Assembly: GCA_003574785.1 (NCBI GenBank)
Contig: QORU01000001.1
Span: 496,001 to 560,000 of the forward strand
Length of the DNA stretch: 64,000 bases
Reading direction: 5' to 3'
From: Taklimakanibacter deserti
GTDB lineage: Bacteria; Pseudomonadota; Alphaproteobacteria; Rhizobiales; Aestuariivirgaceae
Made by a program: the position numbers and the translations under genes. This document shows positions 15,700 to 22,765 of this stretch, piece after piece (positions within the stretch are counted from its first letter, which is position 1; each line of letters begins with the position of its first letter). The notes beneath the pieces are model-generated. The model ran no database searches. It saw only the letters and a list, made by a program, of their open reading frames with translations, and was not told the DNA's origin.

Positions 15700-16083
15700 T
15701 TAGCCCAAGCTCAACCAGCCGGCTACTCGCCGCGCCCCACAATCGAACGGACCACGTTTACCGGTACCTCGAATTCTCTCGCTGTAAAACTTGCTCATGT
15801 ACTGCGCGGAGAGCAGGCCGTTCGGTATGCTGGCGCCAACCCGACAGTAGAGTCTGTAAGTGCCGTCCTGGAAGCCAAGCAGCATGCGGCGACTGCCGGC
15901 GTCATAACAGACGCGGGTGATGAACCCACTTCCAGTGTCATTCTGGCATTCGTACGGGGCGAGATCGACTTTGCCTCGGTCCGTCATAACGACAGGGTCT
16001 CTGTTGGCTGAAGGCGCACACCCGGCGACCGCGAGCGCAGCCGCAACGATCAACTGACCTCTCAATGTCGCTAGCGCTGTCAT
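15700..16083 (-). CDS. Lipoprotein with a KTSC domain
   Basis: This 127-aa product begins with a signal peptide ending in a lipobox (AALAVAGC, lipidated Cys at about residue 22). Residues about 50-107 match the KTSC pattern: ITRVCYDAGSRRMLLGFQDG, then TYRLYCRV, then a helix with LLSAQYMSKFYSERIRG. KTSC domains are small beta-rich modules named from a lysyl-tRNA synthetase context; here one is exported. Three extra cysteines could form disulfides. The start at 16083 is preceded by GAAGGGG. It lies inside the tRNA-Asn island. Confidence 0.7.
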   Translation of the reverse strand: MTALATLRGQLIVAAALAVAGCAPSANRDPVVMTDRGKVDLAPYECQNDTGSGFITRVCYDAGSRRMLLGFQDGTYRLYCRVGASIPNGLLSAQYMSKFYSERIRGTGKRGPFDCGARRVAGWLSLG

Positions 16084-16541
16084 CGTTTCCCCTTCTTCAG
16101 GCACCCAACCGACCGGCCTGCGGATGCTTCCCGGACCAAGAAAGCCCAAATCCAGGCCCGTGGTCAATGGAAGGCAGCTCCCCGGGAAGGGAGGCGCTTG
16201 ACGAAAAAACCAAAGAAGCAGAACGTGCCGGGCAGAGCGTGACAACTCCCGCGGATGGCCTTGCCGGGCCATTTGCACCACGGCATGGGCGGGGCGGATC
16301 CTTGCCAGGATCCAATTCTGACTACTGAAATGACCGTGCCGTTGCCGCACGCGCCAACTCGCCAACAAATTCCAAGATGGCCAGGACCGCGGCGCGGAAA
16401 GCCGGCGGAAGGCCGAGGCGTTCACAAGCGATCGACGACTTCGCGGAAGTGCTGACTGGCGATTAGGAATACTTCTGGCTGAAACCGCCGAGCTATTCGA
16501 CTAGCTAGACCAGCGCTGGCGGTGCTTTCCGCGGTGCTCAA
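16084..16541. other. Gap inside the tRNA-Asn remnant island
   Basis: No reading frame here combines a ribosome site with protein-like composition. It may be decayed island DNA upstream of the lipoprotein gene, containing that gene's promoter. Confidence 0.35.
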
Positions 16542-16697
16542 CTATGGTTGCGCGCCAGCCGGGCCCTCATCGGCGCACACTGATATGGCAGCATCCTGAC
16601 CCTCGTCCCTGCAGACAGAAAGGTCGGTCAGATCCGTGGGCAGGCCGTTATGCGCTTCGACCAGTTCGATAAGGTTTGGGGTTTCGTTGGAATCCAT
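16542..16697 (-). CDS. 51-residue acidic microprotein
   Basis: ATG at 16697 has a strong GGAGGGAG ribosome site 5 nt upstream. The 51-codon product (MDSNETPNLIELVEAHNG onwards) is acidic and has two cysteines. It ends GPAGAQP. I do not recognise it. The position inside the island and the good start signals are the only support. Confidence 0.45.
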   Translation of the reverse strand: MDSNETPNLIELVEAHNGLPTDLTDLSVCRDEGQDAAISVCADEGPAGAQP

Positions 16698-16797
16698 GGG
16701 TGCTCCCTCCGCCACTCGTCGTTACCATAGCATAGGCGCTCAAGGTATCAAATCCGCGCACTACCCGCGCACCTTCGCCGCCAAGCGAAATGCGAGT

Positions 16798-16817
16798 GCG
16801 TACAACTGGCGTACAAC
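16798..16817. repeat. Tandem arm-type repeat near the tRNA-Asn att site
   Basis: GCGTACAAC occurs at 16798-16806 and again at 16809-16817, an 11-bp period. It lies 31 bp from the att core on the island side. Paired short repeats one helical turn apart are typical of integrase arm-binding sites. Confidence 0.45.
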
Positions 16818-16848
16818 GACCGAATTTGGGGCCAGTAAAAGAAAAACT

Positions 16849-16885
16849 AAGTGCTTGAAAAAGGTGGCTCCCCGGGCCGGACTCG
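16849..16885. repeat. Proximal att copy at the tRNA-Asn 3' end
   Basis: This copy overlaps the 3' end of tRNA-Asn and its 16-bp flank. It matches 15272-15308 with one mismatch. The 1.5 kb between the copies is the remnant island; it contains no recognisable integrase. Confidence 0.75.
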
Positions 16886-16940
16886 AACCAGCGACCCAGC
16901 GGTTAACAGCCGCTTGCTCTACCGACTGAGCTACCGGGGA
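16865..16940 (-). tRNA. tRNA-Asn(GTT)
   Basis: A 76-nt cloverleaf with acceptor TCCCCGG/CCGGGGA, discriminator G and encoded CCA. The anticodon loop CTGTTAA gives GTT. Its 3' end was used as an integration site. Confidence 0.95.
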
Positions 16941-17048
16941 ATGGCGCCGCTATAGCAGAGGTTTTTCCCGGCTTCAAAGTCTTTTTGACGGCCATCGAAA
17001 AGGCGTCATGGCGACCCTATATTTCTCCCGCCAACAGACGGGTCCAGG

Positions 17049-17330
17049 ATGCAAATCATTAAATTCGGTGGGCGGTCAATTCCTCTTCCCGGCCATCCGG
17101 TGATCAGAATCCTATTGGGATGCCTGCTCCTCCTCGGCGGCGTCCTGGGCTTCCTGCCGGTTCTTGGCTTCTGGATGGTGCCGCTCGGCCTCGTCATCCT
17201 CGCCGTCGACATCCCGATGGCCCGCCGCCTCAAGCGGCGCGTCGATGTGCGGCTCGGCCGCTGGCTGGTCAAGCGGTCGCCCAAATGGGCGCGCCGCTTC
17301 GGCTTCTCCATCGGGCAGAGGCCCGTGTGA
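17049..17330 (+). CDS. Small membrane protein, PGPGW-like
   Basis: This 93-aa inner-membrane protein has a hydrophobic hairpin (about residues 19-38 and 42-55) containing GGVLGFLPVLGFWMVPLGLV. This resembles the PGPGW family, where two short helices flank a Gly/Pro/Trp turn. The C-terminal 35 residues are strongly basic and probably cytoplasmic. No function is known for the family. It lies just after tRNA-Asn. Confidence 0.65.
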   Translation: MQIIKFGGRSIPLPGHPVIRILLGCLLLLGGVLGFLPVLGFWMVPLGLVILAVDIPMARRLKRRVDVRLGRWLVKRSPKWARRFGFSIGQRPV

Positions 17331-17403
17331 GTTTCCCACTTCGCACAAGTATCATCGATGCGCCTCTATCCTCGCTGCGTCGCCGGATATGCGAAGGATG
17401 CCC

Positions 17404-17622
17404 ATGAAAACCGACCGCGATATCGACAAGACCTATCCGCGTTCCGAGTTCATCGCCAAGCTCAGGCGGCTGGCCGATGCGCTGGAGGCCGATGAGCCGT
17501 TCGAAATCCAGATTGCCGGCGAGCGAATCCATGTGCCGGCGCGCGCGGTCGTCTCGATCGAGCATGAGCGCGGAGAGGGGGCTGAGGAGATCGAATTCCA
17601 GTTGCGCTGGCAGCCCTTATGA
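17404..17622 (+). CDS. Amphi-Trp domain protein
   Basis: This 72-aa protein matches the amphi-Trp domain: FIAKLRRLADALEADEPFEI, then IHVPARAVVSIEHERG and the closing EIEFQLRW. GAAGGA precedes the ATG at 17404; an ATG two codons earlier is less well placed. These small proteins occur alone or fused in bacteria and archaea, with no settled role. Confidence 0.75.
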   Translation: MKTDRDIDKTYPRSEFIAKLRRLADALEADEPFEIQIAGERIHVPARAVVSIEHERGEGAEEIEFQLRWQPL

Positions 17623-17746
17623 ACCTGCGTGTCTGCAAGGCACCTGACGTGCACGTCGTTCTCCGACGCATGCCGGAACAGCCTTCGCAGCACTTCAGGC
17701 GTTGCTGTCACGGGACCGATGAAGTTACTGGCGTGAAAGGGGAATT

Positions 17747-17820
17747 TGGAGGCCTCGCCCGGAATCGAACCGAGGTACACGGATTTGCAGTCCGCTGCGT
17801 AACCACTCCGCCACGAGGCC
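17747..17820 (-). tRNA. tRNA-Cys(GCA)
   Basis: A 74-nt cloverleaf with acceptor GGCCTCG/CGAGGCC, discriminator T and encoded CCA. The anticodon loop CTGCAAA gives GCA. Confidence 0.95.
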
Positions 17821-17912
17821 TTGGCCGGGGCTTATAGTCGAAGCCCGCGACAACTACAATGTGTTACGATTGGCAGATGGACAGACACGACCTATTTGGT
17901 TATCAGCAGCTT

Positions 17913-18569
17913 ATGACCGATTTTGCTCTCGCCCGCTCGAAAATGATCGAATCGCAAGTGCGGCCCAACGGCATCACCGACGGCCGCATCATCCAGGCGA
18001 TGGCGTCACTGCCGCGCGAGATCTTCGTGCCGGAAGCACATCGCGGCCTTGCCTATATGGATGGGGATATCGCGATCGGCGCCGGGCGCTCCCTGATGGA
18101 GCCGATGGCACTCGCCAAGCTCGTGCAGCTCGCTGAAATCGAGGCTGGCGACCATGTCCTCCATGTCGGATGCGGGACCGGCTATGCGACGGCGCTGCTT
18201 GCCGCCCTCTGCAAGTCGGTGGTCGCCATCGACGAGGATCACGCTTTCGTCGAAACCGCGCGCGCCAATCTCGCGCGTCTGGGCATCGCCAATGCCGAAG
18301 TCCATCAGGCGCCGCATGCGGCCGGCTGGAGTGCCGGGCAGCCTTATGACGCCATCCTGATCGATGGCCGCGTGCCGATCGTTCCGCCCGCACTGTTCCA
18401 GCAGTTGCGGGATGGCGGGCGGCTGGTCGCCGTGGTCGGTGACAATGACGTCGCCACCGCGACCGCCTATAATCGTCATGATGGGGCAATCAGTTCATGG
18501 CCGGCCTTCGAAGCTTCGATCGGACGCCTGCCAGGGGTCGTTGTGGACAGGCCGGCCTTTGTCTTTTGA
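17913..18569 (+). CDS. Protein-L-isoaspartate O-methyltransferase family protein
   Basis: This 218-aa SAM-binding protein belongs to the Pcm family as found upstream of tolC in Rhizobiales. The N-terminal helix MIESQVRPNGITD, the LPREIFVP segment and motif I VLHVGCGTGYATALLA (about residue 85) are present. This group is shorter and more divergent than classical Pcm, so repair of isoaspartyl residues is not certain. The start codon at 17913 matches the family; its ribosome site is weak. Confidence 0.85.
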   Translation: MTDFALARSKMIESQVRPNGITDGRIIQAMASLPREIFVPEAHRGLAYMDGDIAIGAGRSLMEPMALAKLVQLAEIEAGDHVLHVGCGTGYATALLAALCKSVVAIDEDHAFVETARANLARLGIANAEVHQAPHAAGWSAGQPYDAILIDGRVPIVPPALFQQLRDGGRLVAVVGDNDVATATAYNRHDGAISSWPAFEASIGRLPGVVVDRPAFVF

Positions 18570-18622
18570 TTGGGGTCCGATCTTGCGCTAAGATCGAAAG
18601 TCGGGCTCGAAGGGAACATAAA

Positions 18623-20023
18623 GTGAGTTTTGGGCAAATGGGGCGTAAGCGGGGAGTTGCGTGGGGAATCGCGGGGATCGTGGCCCTGCCGCTGTTGTTC
18701 GCATCTCCTGCCGTCAGCGCCGAAACTCTAGCCGAGGCTCTCGCCAGCGCCTATTCCGGCAATCCCACCTTGCGGGCCGAACGGGCCCGCCAGCGGGCGA
18801 CGGATGAACAGACCGCGCAAGCGCTCTCCGGCTGGCGACCGCGCATCGATGCCGGTGCCGATGTCGGCGTCACCAAGACCGATACCGACCCCAATCCAAC
18901 CGGAACGCAGACCGGGACGGAATATCCGGCCGATTTCTCCATCACCCTGACGCAGCCGGTATTTCGCGGCTTCAAGACCGTTAAGGGCGTCAAGCGGGCC
19001 GAAGCGACGGTCGAAGCGGGCCGGCAGAATCTGCTCGCCGTCGAGCAGCAGACCCTGTTCGATGCGGTGCAGGCCTATATGAATGTGATCCGCGACCGGC
19101 GCATCCTGGCGCTCCGCCAGCGCAATGTGACGGTGCTGCGCGAGCAGCTGCGCTCATCGCAGGAGCGCTTCAATGTCGGCGAGGTCACCCGCACCGACGT
19201 GGCCCAGTCCCGCGCGCGGCTCGCCCTCTCGGAATCGACGGTGGCGGAAGCCAAGTCCAATCTGGCTGCCAGCATTGCGACCTATGCCAGGATCATGGGC
19301 CATTCGCCGGGTTCGCTCAAATATCCGAAGCTGCCGAAGTTGCCGAAGAGCCTCGAAAGCGCCAACGCCACTGCCGAGAAGATCAATCCCAACATCCTCG
19401 CCGCCGCCTTCACCGCCGAAGCGGCGCGGTACAATGTCGGCGTGGTCAAGGGCGACCTCTTGCCGACGGTGACCCTTCAGGCCGCCGGAACGCGGACCAT
19501 CCAAGACCTGGAACATGTCGATGAGGGGAATGTGAACCAGTTGAGCCTGTTTGGGCAGGTGACCGTGCCGCTCTATGAATCAGGCAGCGTTTATTCGGCG
19601 GTGCGCGAGGCCAAGCAGACCGAAAGCCAGCGGCGCATCGAAATCATCGGCGCCGCCCGCACGGTCAGGGAAGCCGTGGTCACGGCCTGGAACTTCCTGA
19701 TCGCCTCGCGCGAGACCATCGTCTCGTCCAAGGCTCAGGTCTCGGCCAACGTCCTCGCGCTCGACGGCGTCAAGCAGGAATATCTGGTGGGATCGCGCAC
19801 CACGCTCGACGTCTTGAATGCCGAGGCCGAGCTTCTCAATTCGCAGGTCATCCTGGCGCAGGCCGAGCGCGACCAGATCGTCGCGGCCTATCAGATCCTG
19901 GGCTCGATCGGCCAGCTGACCGCCCGCCAGATCGGCCTCGGCGTCGATTATTACGACCCGATCGAGAATTACGACAATGTCCGCGACAAGTGGTTCGGGA
20001 CGGGCGTCAAAACGATCGATTGA
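18623..20023 (+). CDS. tolC: TolC family outer membrane efflux protein
   Basis: This 466-aa protein forms the trimeric outer-membrane channel for RND/ABC pumps and type I secretion. A signal peptide (ending ASPAVSAE) is followed by two OEP repeats. Characteristic segments are SAYSGNPTLRAERARQRATD, ITLTQPVFRGFKTV, the repeat FGQVTVPLYESGSVYSAVREAKQ, and EYLVGSRTTLDVLNAE. GAAGGGA before GTG 18623 favours that start over ATG 18638. It follows the pcm-like gene and precedes popZ, the usual Rhizobiales order. Confidence 0.93.
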   Translation: MSFGQMGRKRGVAWGIAGIVALPLLFASPAVSAETLAEALASAYSGNPTLRAERARQRATDEQTAQALSGWRPRIDAGADVGVTKTDTDPNPTGTQTGTEYPADFSITLTQPVFRGFKTVKGVKRAEATVEAGRQNLLAVEQQTLFDAVQAYMNVIRDRRILALRQRNVTVLREQLRSSQERFNVGEVTRTDVAQSRARLALSESTVAEAKSNLAASIATYARIMGHSPGSLKYPKLPKLPKSLESANATAEKINPNILAAAFTAEAARYNVGVVKGDLLPTVTLQAAGTRTIQDLEHVDEGNVNQLSLFGQVTVPLYESGSVYSAVREAKQTESQRRIEIIGAARTVREAVVTAWNFLIASRETIVSSKAQVSANVLALDGVKQEYLVGSRTTLDVLNAEAELLNSQVILAQAERDQIVAAYQILGSIGQLTARQIGLGVDYYDPIENYDNVRDKWFGTGVKTID

Positions 20024-20050
20024 CCCTCCTTCGCTAAAGCTTCGGAGGGT
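20023..20050 (+). terminator. Possible weak terminator after tolC
   Basis: ACCCTCC (20023-20029) and GGAGGGT (20044-20050) form a 7-bp stem directly at the tolC stop, followed by TCCCCCC rather than a T-tract. It may stabilise the 3' end or attenuate rather than fully stop transcription. Confidence 0.35.
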
Positions 20051-20185
20051 TCCCCCCTTCAATCCTGCGAAGCGCGTTAGCGCGAAGCTGGATAACTTGC
20101 GGGCCTAATTTGCATGGGCGGTTGATTTGGGCAATCTTGCCCATGCGTCGGCGCAAAGTGAGTCGCCGGCGACGGGATCATTTCA

Positions 20186-20902
20186 ATGAAGCACGGGCAG
20201 AAGCCGGTGGAGCCCAGAATGGAAGATGTGCTCGCTTCCATTAGGCGGGCCATAGACGAGAACGCGCATGGCCAAGCCCAGGACCGCCTCGGTGGATCGA
20301 TGGCGGAGTTCAGGGTGAAGTTCGACAAGCCGGCCAATCAGGAAACCCGCACGCGGCGCAGCTATGATCCTGCCCCTGCGGCCGGCGCCTCCCAGCCGCA
20401 AGGTTTTGCCGGCATATTGAGCGGCAGCAGGAAGAGCTATGGTGAGCTCAGTCCCCCACGCGAGACCTTTAAGCCTTATCAGCCGATCAAGCGGCCGGAG
20501 CCTACCGCTGCGCCAAGCGCCGATGAGGGCCAACGCGTGTATGATGGCTATTATGGCGCACAGCTCGAGGAGTATCCGGAGCCGGAACCTTACCAAGCTC
20601 CCGCGCCGATAACCCCACCGCGTTATTCGCCACCGCCGCCGGCAGTCATTGCCGATCATCGTCAAAACCTCTCCCAGCCTGCAGGACTGATGTCGGAGGC
20701 GAGCAGTGACGCGACCCAGGCCGCCTTCGGCCGATTGGCCGAGACGCTCACCCGGCGCGCCCTTGGCGAGCGCCCGATCGCCGACGTGACCCAGGAGCTG
20801 CTCAAGGGCATGCTGAAACAGTGGCTCGACGAAAATCTGCCGAAGATCGTCGAACGGCTGGTGCGCGAGGAGATCGAGCGGGTCGTGCGGCGGCCGCGTT
20901 AG
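20186..20902 (+). CDS. PopZ-like polar organising protein (DUF2497)
   Basis: This 238-aa protein has the three-part PopZ layout. There is a short N-terminal helix (EPRMEDVLASIRRAIDENA) and a long disordered Pro-rich middle (about residues 50-165). The C-terminal helical domain contains LLKGMLKQWLDENLPKIVER and LVREEIERV. PopZ of Caulobacter assembles a pole-located network that anchors chromosome partition complexes; orthologues in Rhizobiales mark the growing pole. Its place after tolC agrees. Confidence 0.88.
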   Translation: MKHGQKPVEPRMEDVLASIRRAIDENAHGQAQDRLGGSMAEFRVKFDKPANQETRTRRSYDPAPAAGASQPQGFAGILSGSRKSYGELSPPRETFKPYQPIKRPEPTAAPSADEGQRVYDGYYGAQLEEYPEPEPYQAPAPITPPRYSPPPPAVIADHRQNLSQPAGLMSEASSDATQAAFGRLAETLTRRALGERPIADVTQELLKGMLKQWLDENLPKIVERLVREEIERVVRRPR

Positions 20903-20906
20903 TCTC

Positions 20907-22199
20907 TTACATGCCCGCACGCAATGCGGAGACATCCTCAGGCTTCACGGCCGGCTCCTGTCCACCCCACCTGGCGCGCATCCAATTGGCGAGATCGGCC
21001 AGCTGGCGGTCGTCCAGGCGCGCTGCGAAGCCCGGCATGGGCTGCATACGCTCGAGTCCCGGGAAACGCTGGGCCGGGATACCGTTGAGCACCGTCTGAA
21101 TCAGGTTGCGGGCGCTGGCGAGCCGCAGCGACGCATTGGTGGTCAAGGGCACAACCACATGCGGAATGCCCTGACCTTCGACGCCGTGGCAGCCTGAGCA
21201 CAAAGCCAGATAATTGCTGCGCGCTGCCGCTTCGACCTCGGCGGCGACAGCGACCGGCTTGGGTGGCTCGGCTTCGGCGGGCTTCTCCGGCAGCTTATCG
21301 AGATCGAACAGATAGGCCGAGAGGGCCGTGAGATCGTCATCGCTCATGTATTGCGTCGAGAAATGCACGACCTCGAACATCCGGTTGGTCATGGCGCCCT
21401 GCGCCGAGATACCGGACTTCATGAAAGACGGCAGAAGAAAGGGATCGAAGCCCATGCGCTCGAGGCCCTCCTTGGTGATATCGGGCGCGACCACACCCTC
21501 GAGCACCGCGCCTTTGAGGTATTCGCGCTGATTCATCCCTTGCAGGGCGTTGCGCGGCGTGTGGCACTCGCCGCAATGGGCAAGGGCGTCGACGAGATAG
21601 CGCCCGCGTGTCCAGGTCTGCGAGCGGTCGGGGACCTTTGTCGCGGTGTCGCCCGGGAGGTTGAAGAGGTTCCAGAAGGTCAGGCTCTGCCGGATGTTGA
21701 AGGGAAAGGGCAGGTCGTTCGCCTTGTTCTGAACCTTCATCGGCTCGCGCGTCATGAGATAGGCATATACGGCATCGACATCTTCCGGAGTCATCCCGCG
21801 ATAGGATGCATAGGGCATGGCGGGGTAGAGATGGGTGCCGTTCTTGCCGATGCCGTCACGCAGCGCGCGATGGAAGTCCGCCCGGCTCCAGTTGCCGATG
21901 CCATCGTCCTTGTCGGGCGAGATATTGGTCGCATAGATCGTGCCGAACGGCGTCTCGAAGGCGAGGCCGCCGGCCCAGGGAGCGCCACCCTTGTCGGTGT
22001 GGCAGGCATAGCAATCGGCGGCGACCGCGACATAGGCGCCGCGCTCGGCCAGCGCCTTCATCTGGGCTAGCGGCAAAGGCTGCTCGACATCCTTCGCCAC
22101 CACGCTTCGCTCGAACAATCCGGCGAAGACGCTGCCGACAGCGACGAGAACGAGGACGACGAGCGCGATCCCGATCCACAGCAAGGTGCGTTTGTTCAT
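20907..22199 (-). CDS. Tri-heme cytochrome c subunit of a molybdenum hydroxylase
   Basis: This 430-aa protein starts with a membrane anchor (about residues 6-27) followed by three c-type heme sites: CYACH (63-67), CGECH (209-213) and CSGCH (334-338). It would be periplasmic and take electrons from the Fe-S subunit for the respiratory chain. The start ATG overlaps the stop of the 2Fe-2S gene (ATGA), so the genes are translationally coupled. Similar cytochromes accompany nicotinate, isoquinoline and aldehyde dehydrogenases. Confidence 0.9.
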   Translation of the reverse strand: MNKRTLLWIGIALVVLVLVAVGSVFAGLFERSVVAKDVEQPLPLAQMKALAERGAYVAVAADCYACHTDKGGAPWAGGLAFETPFGTIYATNISPDKDDGIGNWSRADFHRALRDGIGKNGTHLYPAMPYASYRGMTPEDVDAVYAYLMTREPMKVQNKANDLPFPFNIRQSLTFWNLFNLPGDTATKVPDRSQTWTRGRYLVDALAHCGECHTPRNALQGMNQREYLKGAVLEGVVAPDITKEGLERMGFDPFLLPSFMKSGISAQGAMTNRMFEVVHFSTQYMSDDDLTALSAYLFDLDKLPEKPAEAEPPKPVAVAAEVEAAARSNYLALCSGCHGVEGQGIPHVVVPLTTNASLRLASARNLIQTVLNGIPAQRFPGLERMQPMPGFAARLDDRQLADLANWMRARWGGQEPAVKPEDVSALRAGM

Positions 22200-22765
22200 G
22201 TCGACGTGCGCTTTATCGAGGGTGCCCGGACCAAGCCGGGTGTCTTCAGCACGAGGTCGCGGACCGCCTCGTAATAGCGCACATAGCCGGTGCAGCGGCA
22301 GATATGCCTGTCGAGCGCATTGGTGATGGCTTCTTCCAATTCGGCGCGGGCCACGGGCTTGCGCTTCAACTCGTCCATGAGAACGGTGGCGCCGGTGACG
22401 AATCCCGGCGTACAGTAGCCGCATTGGAAGGCGAAATGCTCGATGAAGGCCTGCTGGACCGGCGACAGTTGTGTGATCGTGCCCGTCGCATCGCGCGCCG
22501 CAAGGCCTTCGATCGTGCGCACCTTCTTGCCTTCGAACCAATGCGCGCCGGTGATGCACGTGCGCATTTCCTCGAGCGTCCCGTCGTCCTTCTCGACGAT
22601 CACGGTGCAGGCATGGCAGATGCCCTGGCCGCACCCCATGCGCGATCCGGTGAGATTGAGATATTCAAAGAGGAAATCCTGCATCATCATCGTCTCGGGC
22701 ACATCGACGGGTTCGATCGGCTTGTCGTTGACGGTGAGCGAGAGTTTCTTCGTAGGCGTCGTCAT
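22196..22765 (-). CDS. (2Fe-2S) subunit of a molybdenum hydroxylase
   Basis: This 189-aa protein has a plant-type ferredoxin cluster (C45, C50, C53, C70: GCGQGICHAC and MRTC) and a C-terminal four-helix domain with the second cluster (QCGYCTPG and HICRCTGY). It passes electrons from the Mo cofactor to the cytochrome. It has no signal peptide of its own and is probably exported with the Tat-dependent large subunit. Start and stop overlap both neighbours by 4 bp. Confidence 0.93.
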   Translation of the reverse strand: MTTPTKKLSLTVNDKPIEPVDVPETMMMQDFLFEYLNLTGSRMGCGQGICHACTVIVEKDDGTLEEMRTCITGAHWFEGKKVRTIEGLAARDATGTITQLSPVQQAFIEHFAFQCGYCTPGFVTGATVLMDELKRKPVARAELEEAITNALDRHICRCTGYVRYYEAVRDLVLKTPGLVRAPSIKRTST

